Shown in pieces: positions 11,246-20,990 of a DNA stretch of 64,000 nt (position 1 is its first letter; every line of letters begins with the position of its first letter). Both the position numbers and the translations under genes were made by a program. The stretch is from positions 4,654,401 through 4,718,400 of the forward strand of contig OW204004.1 of the NCBI GenBank assembly GCA_934047225.1, read 5' to 3'. Source of the stretch: Ypsolopha sequella. Taxonomy: Eukaryota; Arthropoda; Insecta; Lepidoptera; Ypsolophidae. Under the pieces are notes generated by a model, which worked only from the letters and a program-made list of their open reading frames with translations, was not told the origin of the DNA and ran no database searches.

Positions 11246-12205
11246 TTATCAATCTACTACTACTGGCCAGGTATGTTCCGAGATGTAGCTCAGTATGTGA
11301 AGAAATGCAGAACATGCCAAACAAATAAACCATCGCAACAAGGGAGAGCCGGCTTGATGCAAGTTAACAACACTGAGAGACCGTGGCAAGTAATAACAAC
11401 GGACCTGATTGGACCACTACCAAGGTCATCGCAAGGTTATTGTTGGATAATAGTGTTTCATGATAAATTTTCAAAATGGACAGAAATACGACCATTACGC
11501 ACCGCAACATCAAAAACAGTAATAAAAGCTCTAAAAGAATGCATAGTGATGAGATACGGAGCACCGGAAACAATATTATCGGACAACGGTCGACAATTCA
11601 CAAGTAAACAATTCACTGACGAATTGAAGAAATATGGTATCACACAACGCCTAACAGCGCCGTACTCGCCAAATGGAAACCCGACCGAACGAGTAAATCG
11701 AACACTCGAAACCATGATTACAGCGTATATTACAGGGAATCATAAAAAGTGGGACGAATACCTTCCAGAATTTAATTTTGCTATAAATAGTTCAAAACAA
11801 GAATCCACTAAATACACACCGGCATTCCTGTTATTTGGAAGGGAATTACGAAACCCTAAAGATAGGAACGAATTCCCAGTCCCGTCCGCAAAGGACAACA
11901 GCAAAATGAACGAAATCTACGAATTAGTACGAAAACATCAAGCCGAAGCATCAATGAAACAAAAACAAAACTACGACAAACACAAAAGGGAATGGAAACC
12001 AATATTAAATGAACCAGTATTAAAAAGGGAATTCCCGTTATCCAGCGCGAGCAAAGACTTCTGTGCAAAACTAGCACCAAAATTTTCGGGCCCATATGTG
12101 GTGACACATCAAAAGTCTCCGGTAATATTTGAACTACAGGACCCCACAAACCGACGAAAGAAAAGAACTGCACACGTAAAAGACTTAAAACAATACCACG
12201 AATAA
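11246..12205 (+). CDS. Ty3/Gypsy integrase, 5'-truncated pol
   Basis: Only the integrase end of pol remains. It starts in the HHCC zinc-binding region (IYYYWPGMFRD, then CRTCQ) and continues through an intact catalytic core. The aspartate is in TTDLIGPLP, the second aspartate in LSDNGRQF and the glutamate in NPTERVNRTL. A C-terminal domain with KFSGPYVV is the GPY/F motif. The frame is open from the junction at about 11246 to TAA. It lacks protease, reverse transcriptase and RNase H, which were lost at the junction with the Penelope element. The product would join element cDNA to the genome but cannot be made from this truncated copy. Confidence 0.88.
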   Translation, partial: LSIYYYWPGMFRDVAQYVKKCRTCQTNKPSQQGRAGLMQVNNTERPWQVITTDLIGPLPRSSQGYCWIIVFHDKFSKWTEIRPLRTATSKTVIKALKECIVMRYGAPETILSDNGRQFTSKQFTDELKKYGITQRLTAPYSPNGNPTERVNRTLETMITAYITGNHKKWDEYLPEFNFAINSSKQESTKYTPAFLLFGRELRNPKDRNEFPVPSAKDNSKMNEIYELVRKHQAEASMKQKQNYDKHKREWKPILNEPVLKREFPLSSASKDFCAKLAPKFSGPYVVTHQKSPVIFELQDPTNRRKKRTAHVKDLKQYHE

Positions 12206-12298
12206 CTAATAAATATAATATGAAACACCGAGGGTAGATCGAAAAAAAAATAAAAAGATAAACACGCGAAAATGAAAAAAAATATAAGAAGAGGGTAG

Positions 12299-12928
12299 TT
12301 GGAGAAAACCAAAAATACCTATAAAAGGAAGTACACGGTATCAGAACGGGGAAAATTGTGTAAGATGGAGAAAGAGCGAGTGCAACCAGGAGTAGCGACG
12401 AGAGGGCGAGCATGTGAGATTTGGGTGTTCGAAGACAAAGGACTGGGGAGAACACGACCAATCTATGAAGAAATATCCAGCGATGAGGACGGGGCAATAG
12501 GGCTGGCAGATGAAGATTTCGAGGAATTTCTAAGAGAAAGCGCGGATTTCGGGGATGACCACCTCGGAGAACCGATATTTCGTGACGAAGACCTGGGGCC
12601 AGACCTGCTGACGACACCACCGCCGCGGTCCCCGGGAAGATGGGAGTACTCGTGCATACCAACCGGGACTTACTCACCGACAGAAGACGAGGATGTTTTG
12701 GATCTGAGGACGTCACCAGTACCCGGAGAAGACCCACCGGAACCGAGCAACATGGTTATACCGGAAGAGGACAAAACCCCAGGTCCAAACCAGAAGAGAA
12801 GGAAGAGCCGTCGAGGGAACAGAGGAGGGGCATCCGAAAAAAATAAAAAAAGGAAGCTAAGTACCCTTAAGCAGAAAGCATTACGATTAAGACCTTCAAT
12901 GTATGTAGGAAGTTTATTTTATTTATAG
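12299..12928 (+). CDS. Gypsy third ORF, function unknown
   Basis: This is a 209-codon ORF lying 93 bases after the integrase stop and 276 bases before the LTR, so it is inside the element. It is strongly biphasic. Residues 40-160 are acidic, with runs such as SSDEDGAIGLADEDFEEF. Residues 165-195 are basic, with KRRKSRRGNRGG and KNKKRKLSTLKQK, and look like a nuclear signal or nucleic-acid-binding tail. There is no signal peptide and no transmembrane segment apart from a few terminal hydrophobic residues, so it is not an obvious env. I do not recognise a family. Confidence 0.6.
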   Translation: MEKTKNTYKRKYTVSERGKLCKMEKERVQPGVATRGRACEIWVFEDKGLGRTRPIYEEISSDEDGAIGLADEDFEEFLRESADFGDDHLGEPIFRDEDLGPDLLTTPPPRSPGRWEYSCIPTGTYSPTEDEDVLDLRTSPVPGEDPPEPSNMVIPEEDKTPGPNQKRRKSRRGNRGGASEKNKKRKLSTLKQKALRLRPSMYVGSLFYL

Positions 12929-13204
12929 TTTTTATAGTGAAATTAAATTATTATAAATCCGTTCAAGAAACCAGAACACACCGTAAGTAAATACCAGCCA
13001 AAACCGGTTGGGCCAGCAGGCGGTCACTTGCCAGCGAACTAACGACCGGCCGGTCGTCAGTCGAAGCAAGACATTACCGCGGAACGGTCACGCAATTGGT
13101 ACAAAAGTAGCCACAGTTCCGTAACATCGAAAACACGATTCGATACAGTTTATACAGTGATTTTTTAACATTACAGATAAAAATCTCATCAGACGAGGGG
13201 GGAA
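12929..13204 (+). other. Gypsy 3' untranslated region and polypurine tract
   Basis: No ORF is supported. It ends with the purine run GAGGGGGGAA at 13195-13204, directly before TGTAAC. That is the arrangement of the plus-strand primer before a 3' LTR. Confidence 0.7.
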
Positions 13205-13905
13205 TGTAACGAAGCCCCGCTTCCCCGCAGCGGAGCCCCCACCGAGCCACACGCACGAGCGGTGGCGTGGGAGGTTGACGCCATATAAAACCAAGACACG
13301 GACAGGAGGGCCGACAGTTTCCGTGACACCACCGACAAGTGAGACACCCCATCGGAAGGAGGCTGTCCCGCGCAACCGGCGCGTAACCCGAGACCCGGAC
13401 CCCTCGAACCTGGATTGTTGGATTGCAGTGAAACCGTTGGATTGTTGTGAATTTAATGGAGTAGGGACTGCGCCCACAGGAGAGTGTGTCTTAGCCGCGA
13501 CGCGTTCTAGTTTTTACCGAAAAGCTATTCGTAGGAGAGTTCATAAAGTGGTATCTCGATTGAGGCGATCGTGGTTTTTGCGCGCTGATCCTTAGGGACT
13601 CTCAGGGTTGCGCTGGAGCAACCTTCAGCGCATAACGTGAGTCCCGAGGGGAATGGCAGCACAGGCCCTCAGAGCCGCCGAATCGAGACCACGGAATGAC
13701 GCGTCTGCAAAGGGCATTTGAATCCGATTTACCGAAACGTTAATAATTATTTAAAAAGCCAAGCTCCCTCTCTCTCCCGGTGATTTGTACTGACGTAGGT
13801 TGAAACCCATGTGAACATTAGTGCGTGACGATAGATAATTGATAAAGTGCGATACCCCCAGCTGTAGTATTATGTGAATAAATAACCGATGTGTAAATAG
13901 TAATT
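13205..13905 (+). repeat. Gypsy 3' LTR (right end uncertain)
   Basis: It starts TGTAACGAAGCC directly after the polypurine tract. A TATA-like CCATATAAAACC lies at about 13280, and AATAAATAACC at about 13876 may serve polyadenylation. The right end is placed where DIRS recombinase sequence begins. No 5' copy exists in the window to confirm it. Confidence 0.6.
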
Positions 13906-13929
13906 GTGTGTTTCCGTCCACCATACCCT

Positions 13930-14474
13930 CGTCCCAAGAGCAGTTGAGATCCATGCTGATGCAGCAGATCATCACAACCTAACATTACTTAGTATAGCAA
14001 GGGAAAATATTTACATAGCAGAGGGTAGGGTCATTCTATGGCCAGTTTTTGGATCAAAGACAGACACAGCAGAACACAGACAGTCAGGTTGGCTATTGTT
14101 AGAACATCAGGATGAAAATGTATGCCCTGTAAGATGGATAAAGAAATTACTTACTATCTCTAAAGAGAGGCGGAATGAAGGGAAGGAGTTAAAACAACTT
14201 TTTATAACGATCACGGGCCAACCGAAACCAGCATCTCGGACAGTAATTGGGGGATGGATCCGATCTGTCCTCAAAGAAGTGGGAATAGTAGCTTCAGCTG
14301 AGTCTTTCAGATCAGCAGTGGCCTCTGCAGGTTGGGTTGAGAACCACCCTATTGAAGAGATCCTAGCCAGAGGAAACTAGAAAAGTGAGAATACTTTTAA
14401 AAAGTTTTACTGTAAAGACATTAGAAGGGTTTCTACACCCTCTCAATTACTATTTATAAATTTTAAACCTGAAT
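13930..14474 (+). pseudogene. DIRS tyrosine recombinase, C-terminal fragment
   Basis: The translation carries LWPVFGSKTDTAEHRQSGW, VCPVRWIKKLLTIS, and the catalytic region ESFRSAVASAGWVENHPIEE, then ILARGN. A TAG at 14378-14380 interrupts the conserved position right after ARGN. The frame then continues with KSENTFKKFYCKDI, which supplies the expected catalytic tyrosine, up to a stop near 14474. Tyrosine recombinases of this group insert DIRS circles. The N-terminal half is missing, replaced by Gypsy LTR. It is a different copy from the minus-strand DIRS at the left edge, which lies on the opposite strand and does not include this region. Confidence 0.8.
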
Positions 14475-14746
14475 AAGTTAAGTGATGTGCCCTCTTATTA
14501 TTGTTGATTTATTTTGTCACTTAAATACCATTAAGTAATCAATCAGTATTATTCAAGTCTGAATTATTTACTAGAATACGGAATACATTGTTCCTATTAT
14601 TGTTGACCCCAGTAGGGGACACAGGCATAGACCTGTTGCAGTATCAATTAGTTGAATTGATTATAATTTTGTTATTTGTGTGTTTAACTTCTTATTATTT
14701 TACTCACATACAGCGTTTTGTGTAGTCACCAGCAGATATCAAACAA
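14475..14746. other. DIRS 3' flank, no gene seen
   Basis: AT-rich sequence between the recombinase end and an inverted-repeat pair. I see no ORF or motif in it. Confidence 0.4.
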
Positions 14747-14872
14747 GTCTTCACATCGACGCTGTGTGTTTCTACAGAAACACATAATAGTAGATTTTGC
14801 ATTACAACAAAATCGTTATCATGTGTGAGACAGAAACACACAGCGTCGCAGAAAGTGCTTCCTGGTGAAGAC
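14747..14872. repeat. Inverted-repeat pair, probable DIRS terminal complement
   Basis: GACGCTGTGTGTTTCT at 14758-14773 is exactly complementary to 14832-14847. Outside it GTCTTCAC (14747-14754) pairs with GTGAAGAC (14865-14872). DIRS elements carry terminal repeats and an internal complementary region just after the recombinase, so position and symmetry fit that role. This is inference. Confidence 0.5.
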
Positions 14873-15243
14873 GCGTATGACAGAATGTCAGTGAATCCAA
14901 CATTCGAGTATGAGCTGCGTTCCCAAAATTAGGAAAGCTGCTCTACACAAGCCGGTGACTGGAGGTTTGAACAACATAGAGCGGTAAGTGCACAAGACTA
15001 ATCTTTCTTTAATCAAGACAATTCGAATGGGCCGTTTAACAAGTGACATGATACGTTTTAAGCTATCAAATGAAAACGATTTCATGACTATTTCCTTACA
15101 CAATCGAACCTCTGAAATAGTACAAATCATAACCATCGAGTTGATTCAAAATTTTGGAAATTATTGATATAGTGGTAGGAGCATTAAAAGGTAGCTAGTA
15201 GTAATAGTTTAGACCTAACTTAAGTTTTTGCATGTTTACTTAC
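14873..15243. other. Unassigned stretch downstream of a Harbinger exon
   Basis: Nothing recognised. It should hold the intron and second exon of the adjoining minus-strand Harbinger gene, but no HARBI1-like translation appears in any frame. Confidence 0.3.
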
Positions 15244-15549
15244 TTGATTGCGTCCCCAATATTTCAGAGCTATTAAGATCTGAACAAAAGAAGATAAACC
15301 ACTTCCACTTATGTCCATAATCGAACAACCACCTATCAGTTGTTCCAAAAACAGAACACCTCTTTTGGAAAAGCGATATTTTACTCGAAAATCTTCATCG
15401 CTGTAAAGTTCAAACGGGTCTTGTAGTATTTTGTATATTTTCACCATTCTTGTGTTTTGCACGTCATTAAACAGGTTCTCCAGGTAATCAACTTCCTCCA
15501 CCGCTTCAACTCCCCTAGCCATTTTATTAAATTCCGAAAAATCAAACAC
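15244..15549 (-). pseudogene. PIF/Harbinger transposase, N-terminal exon
   Basis: The minus-strand translation from ATG 15549 contains YRFSKRGVLFLEQLIGG and FVQILIALKYWGRNQ, the HARBI1 helix-turn-helix region. A strong splice donor, CAA|GTAAGT, follows at 15243, so the exon ends at 15244. No second exon is found. To the right, 15600-15750 holds three spaced copies of a TTATTCC-N-(A/C)-GTTTATT-like motif and may be the element's terminal region. It is a different copy from the Harbinger piece at 9.4-9.7 kb, which holds the other end of the protein. Confidence 0.65.
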
Positions 15550-15770
15550 AAAATCACGCGCACCACAACACGATGATAGGTTATACCGAACTTAAAATAG
15601 GGTAGAGGTTGGAATAACGGAACAAAGAGCAGTTACGCCGACATTATGCTAGGTTAAAGTTATTCCGAGTTTATTGGTTGACATTTTGCTTATTCCAAAG
15701 TTATATTCAGCATAACATTTTATTCCACGTTTATTAGTAGGGCTGTTAGTTTATATAATTACACTGCATG

Positions 15771-15895
15771 TAAGGAGAGGCCATAGCCTCACGACTGTCC
15801 TATTGGATTTTGAAGTCTGAACAATTAATCATTAAGGTCCCGAGAGGCCCCGGGTTCGATTCCCGGTTCAGAGCTCCTCACATCCAGATTTACTT
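15771..15895 (+). repeat. tRNA-like sequence, probable SINE head
   Basis: A perfect RNA polymerase III B box, GGTTCGATTCC, lies at 15853-15863 inside a T-arm-like hairpin (CCGGG/CCCGG). GGAG at 15774 and CTCC at 15883 could close an acceptor-like stem. The A-box region GGCCATAGCCTCACGA is a weak match and the anticodon arm does not fold cleanly, so a functional tRNA is unlikely. Confidence 0.45.
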
Positions 15896-16136
15896 TTCTT
15901 TCTGCGTTTCTATACTGTAATGATATAATGTTAACATTTTAAAGACTTATTTGGTTTGATGGGAAATACATATCGGGTGCCATTTTCACTGAACATTTCT
16001 ACCAACACGTAATATTTGGTAGATTTTATTGTATTACTTAACAACAATGGTACTTCTTTATCGGGACAGAACATTTGCCTCAACATCTTCTTGCTGGTTC
16101 AGCTGAGCTTCATTAATATGAGACTCATTTCATTTC

Positions 16137-17990
16137 TTTTTTTTTTTTTTCATTTTTAAAAACTTTATTTATCATAAGTAATATAAACAAAACAATAATT
16201 TTCCGCCAAACTGTTAAGACAGTTTATCGGCAGACATACACTCTCTCTTAATGCTAGCACTTATGATTACATAAACTTGTTAAATAAATACTTGGTCTAA
16301 ACTAATAATCATCACTAAACTTAATAAAACAAAAAATTAACCTCGTTGAGGGTAGTTATACATAACTACAACAGCTCAACACTAGTAGTTTTGTGTGGTG
16401 ACAAACAAACTGCCGTGTGCAATACCGTAGCATGACTTAGTTTAGCAAAAATAGTTTATGTACTTAGTTGAGAACATTTATGAAACTAACAATATATATT
16501 ATTTTATGTACTAGTTTCGATAAAATCTAGATTTAATAAAAAGAAATCTTTTAACTTATTCTTAATTTGAATTTTAGTGCCTTTACAGTCTTTTAGGTCT
16601 TGCGGAATACAATTAAAAAGTTTGGGAATAAGCCAATTTTTGCAACGTTTTCCATAAAAATTAGAAACTTTTGGTACCAGTAATTTACCTTCTACTTTTG
16701 ACCTAGTTTGATGTCCATGTTTAATTTTTATTTTGTATTCATTGTTCCAAAACTCCTCAATTGCTATTAAAAATAAACACTTTTTCTGTGCTGGAAGAAT
16801 TTTGCATTTTTCAAATAATATTTCATAATTTTCTTTATGTTCAGTTTTAGTTTTTTCACCAAACATAAGCTTTAAAAATCTTGTTTGAAGTTCTTTTATT
16901 TTGATAATTTTACTTTTAAAAGTAATGCCGTAGCATTCTATTCCATAGGACAGAACTGACTCAACCAAAGCGTGATAAAGCCTGTAAAGAATTGATCTTG
17001 GAGTACAGAAACTTAAACTTTTAAATTTACTTAACAACGCTCTTAATTTGTCGCATACATTATTTATCTGAAATTTCCAACAAAATCTGTTATCTACTGT
17101 TTAGCCTAAATATTTGTATTTTATTACATTGTCTATAAAAGGACATGAACAATTTATATGATTTGTATGTAGACAGTCGTATGTATGTCCTTTTAATTTT
17201 ATATCTTTAATTAAACATTTCCGATAACTAGAAGAGATATTTAGTAGTTTTGTTTTTTTATTATTCAGCAAGATACCATTATCGTGAGCCCACTTTGTAA
17301 TATTATCTAGATCTTCTTGAAAGTTATTTTCAATGGTTAATGGATCCGTTCCAGCGTACTAAAGACATGTGTCATCAGCAAACATGTATTTATGACAATT
17401 TTTAACTGTGGATACCATACTGTTTACATGTAATATGTAGCAAACAGGACCAGTAACAGAACCTTGCGCAACGCCATATTTTGTCACTTTTTTAGAACTA
17501 AATTTGTCTGCTATCTTTACAGTTAGAGTTCGATTTTTTAGATAGTTACAAAACCAACCAAGTAATGAACCACGTATTCCACTTTCATCTAAAGCAGTTA
17601 GAAGAGTAGAATGATCGAGCGTGTCGAAAGCTTTTCTAAAGTCAATAAAAAGTACAGCGACTTGATTTTGTTTGTTTAAAGCAGAATTTATTTCATTGGC
17701 AAATTTAGACAACAATTTTGTGGTATTTTTCCCTTTTTGGAATCCGTATTGAGAATCAGTTATAATATTATTTTTTCTTAAATATGTAGATATCTGGTTG
17801 ACCTACTCCCTGACCTCAGTCACACTTTCTGGGTAGACAGACGCAAAAGTAATTATAATTACCTCCATGGTGTCTGAAATAGTGCTGTTGTTATAGTTGT
17901 GGTAAAATTTTGATATTTTCCCACCTTGTATATTGTTTTTATATTTAATTACATCATTTTCATTTAGGAAATAGGAAATAGTATTTCACG
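16137..17990 (-). pseudogene. LINE remnant: RT core to poly(A)
   Basis: Read right to left it carries YGFQKGKNTT, then FIDFRKAFDTLDHSTLL, GVAQGSVTGPVCYIL and the active site YMFADDT at about 17375. It continues into a C-terminal domain (17037-16504) ending FLLNLDFIETST. In-frame stops occur right after the active site (about 17360) and near 17103. A run of T at 16137-16150, read as poly(A) on the minus strand, marks the true 3' end. The 5' end is truncated near 17990, so no endonuclease remains. Confidence 0.82.
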
Positions 17991-18300
17991 GTGGACGGCT
18001 AGGTAGACAAAAATTTAAAGATTTAGTCCTACGCACTATTTATGACGGCTTTTCTTGATTTTATAGCGTTCCAAAACTTTTTTTTCGCAGCCACTCCTAT
18101 GCCATATAGCGACTTTGCCATGGCTGGTAGCGTAGAACGCCCATTCTACAGAAACACCCGAATTATCAAATCCATAATAAACACTGAAGAGCAGTATCTA
18201 TTTTAAATTGGGCCGCACACCCATAGGAAAATATAATCATCTTTTCTAAGCAGGGATACAATGATTTTAAATCATTAATCTTTGAGTCATTAGTCTTTAA

Positions 18301-18682
18301 CTCGGCGCTGCTCGCTATGGGTAAATTTTACCCAGCCGTGCAAATTTTTCGCCTTATTTTTTTTTCACTAATCACGGCGGGCTGCGCTTCTAAGTACCTT
18401 CGAGTTACGTCTTTGACTGCCGCTCAGCAGTCAGTTGCTATGACGTGCTCGGGAGTTGTGGACGTGCAAAGTGTGAATGGTTATTTTTCACCCCTAGCGA
18501 TAATTCGTGCTATGCAATATTTTCTCAGTTTTATTTAGATCCTTACTATACACTAATTAGGTAAAATACTTTTTTACAACTGGGTGGGCATTAATCATTG
18601 ATAAAATCTCAATTATATACCTGGGTATTTTTCACCCATAGCGAACATGTGTGTAGCTGAAAGGGGTGCGACGAGCGCCGAG
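18301..18682. mobile_element. TTAA-flanked MITE, piggyBac-type
   Basis: TTAA stands outside both ends (18297-18300 and 18683-18686). The termini are inverted: CTCGGCGCT on the left and AGCGCCGAG on the right, with further partial matches inward around GCTATGGGT. TTAA duplication is characteristic of piggyBac transposition. The 382-bp element has no supported gene. Confidence 0.75.
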
Positions 18683-18749
18683 TTAAGTACACCCAGACCA
18701 TAGTAGACTGATGTTTTATCATGATTCAAATTTGTACGGCAAAGCTTTC

Positions 18750-19665
18750 TTCCCTTCACTAGCCCATGCAGAGCAGGTAAAAATTGTGACCTGAGGGTGT
18801 CATCAGTGGGCGCTCTGAATTTTGGTTTTGGCTAATAATGGTGTTATTTTCTGCAAAATCTACTTGAATTACAATGTCTTCTTCAGTTGTAGAATTCTTT
18901 TTTTCTTCGAAGTATTTTGACTGCGCCTTTTTAACAAAATGATGTTCTTTGAATTTATTGGTCTATGCCTCTATTTCCTTTCGAAGCTTTTATTTCCAGA
19001 ATTTGCAGCCACCCACCCATCTGACGACTAGGCCCATTGTTTCCACAATGCTTCATTTTTTAGATCGACTTCAATACCTATGATACCCCATACATTAAAA
19101 CAGGAAGAACAATTGTTTGTCATGCATTTTTCACTATAAAGATCACAACATATTTCTGAAAAAAATTATTTGTGGAATGAATCGCAGGAACCGTTTTTTT
19201 AAATGCCTCGTATGATGCATCTAAAGTTTGCGTGGTATTGCGTGATAGTGCGATTGTGTGTCTTTTGACTAATGTCACCCCACTTATAAAACATTTGAAT
19301 TTGTTTTATATCTTCGTCAGATAATTAATCTGATCTTTTAGGGGTGCTTAATATCTGTTTCTCTTGAATTATTGGCTTTAAGGGGTAAGGATTTTACAGA
19401 TTTATTAACTGCTTTTCTCAATGTCTGCTTACAGGCACAACTTTCCAAGAGTCTTATTTTCCCTGCATTTTTTTTGCCCTGCATTATGGGCCCGACTGAA
19501 TTCCTGTAATTTATACTCGTTTTGTAAGAGCGCTTGCCTTTTCTGGGCTCTTCTTATTCTGTCCCTTTCTTTTTCTTTGCTTTAAAATTCTTGCAATTTA
19601 TCTTGTTCACTTTTTAGCTTCTATTTGCTCTTTCTTTTACGCGCCGCACTATCCATCCTGATGAG
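18750..19665 (-). pseudogene. Degenerate ORF of an unrecognised repeat family
   Basis: A minus-strand translation, broken by many stops, begins near 19660 with MDSAARKRKSK. It has a lysine- and arginine-rich coiled-coil-like stretch (ERDRIRRAQKRQALLQNEYK) and ends with KKAQSKYFEEKKNS and DIVIQVDFAEN. The DFAEN motif reminds me of uncharacterised insect repeat proteins, but I cannot name the family. At least eight stops rule out function. Confidence 0.35.
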
Positions 19666-20559
19666 AAAGAAAAATAAAACACTTCTAGCTGTTATTTCAG
19701 ATATGTACCCAAGAAAAATTATGTACTAGAAACAGACAAAATTGTTCAGTAGAAGTAACTAATATGGAGTGGATTACGGAACCCCCATTATGAGAGTCAA
19801 ACTCGCATTTAACCGGCTTTTTGGAGGCAAATGTATACTTTATTATTATTAAACATAAGTTCGGGATACACATTTTATCTTTAGAATTTTCTTATCAAAT
19901 GTGTCGAGTGTGACATGCGTCGGGTGTGACGAAAAATTATCCATAACTCTCAACCAAAGCAATATTTTAAATATAAAACCATTTACATGCTTAGTTTGTC
20001 ACTATAACCTTACTTTTCTACATTTGCAAAGTCATACTATGTAAGTCATGCTAAATATATTAACTTTTCTATTAATTTCGTCCTGGGAGTTACAGAGATA
20101 TATGAAGTTTTAAATTCACTGTAAAATTATAATGCACTTACCTGAGAATTTCTAGTTTTTTCGTGGAAGTTATAAAAAACACAGACTTATGACTAAAAGC
20201 ACTTATGGCGGCCTGTTAAACAGTCATTTCGTAAAAAGTGTGTTGCCAGTTCATAATATTTTTAGCGCATGGTAGGATTTGCGACTGTTGTTTGTTTTGG
20301 ATAAGTATTTGAACATTTGTACAATAATAATTACTTTTGCACACTGTTTTAGTAAAATATAACATATTTACTATCTAAAACTGTTCAATAAGTATATATA
20401 TTCAGACTTTTATCTGGTATCGATTTGCGTGATATGAGTCCTAGACTTCATTTGATCTGCCCATTTCTGTGTTACCAGTTGATTTTGTTAGTTTCTGGTG
20501 ACGGCCAAAGTTGACGTTAAAGGCTTAAATTATGATAAATTTTACATTTTCAATTTGTT
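19666..20559. other. AT-rich, nothing recognised
   Basis: No ORF above noise, no long inverted repeat and no known terminus was seen here. Confidence 0.4.
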
Positions 20560-20990
20560 CCTTTGTAGTGTGTGTCGCAACTCACACACCTTTACCAATG
20601 TATGTAACTACTACTTATATACAACACGACACATAATTTGAGACATTATAGATCTGAGTCTGAACAAACCAGTTGTTTCACTTGGTACAACTCCGAACCT
20701 TATTAGATGGCGACCCAGCCAGCTACTGCTGAGCTTGGGGAGCCAGGGTAGTAAAATAGTGAAAACAACAGTATATATGTGAAAAGTGAAAAGACGATTA
20801 CGAGATTAAAATATAATAAGCTGGTGAGAAGTTATTCCCATGGGCCCCTACAAAATTTACATATACGCTGCTGCCTTGGTTCCTACCATGTTCAGTGGTT
20901 CTACCAAAATGTTCCTGAACACGCCCTACAAAAATTTCTAAGAAGATTAGAAGCACAGACCATGATAAGAAGGGTCTGACAATTTTGAGA
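20560..20990 (+). repeat. Possible LTR end plus leader of an LTR element
   Basis: At 20705 the sequence TGGCGACCCAGCCAGC follows an AT-rich stretch, which resembles a tRNA primer-binding site after an LTR. The 270 bases after it give only a broken short ORF. No partner LTR is present. Weak call. Confidence 0.25.

Noticed and set aside
11856..12737. 293-codon minus-strand ORF rich in leucine, phenylalanine and serine
   Set aside because: It lies antisense to the integrase end and third ORF of a Gypsy element. Its hydrophobic look comes from the complement of charged codons.
18317..18538. 73-codon ORF in the TTAA-flanked MITE
   Set aside because: It starts 16 bases from the element end and has no similarity. 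Chance ORF.
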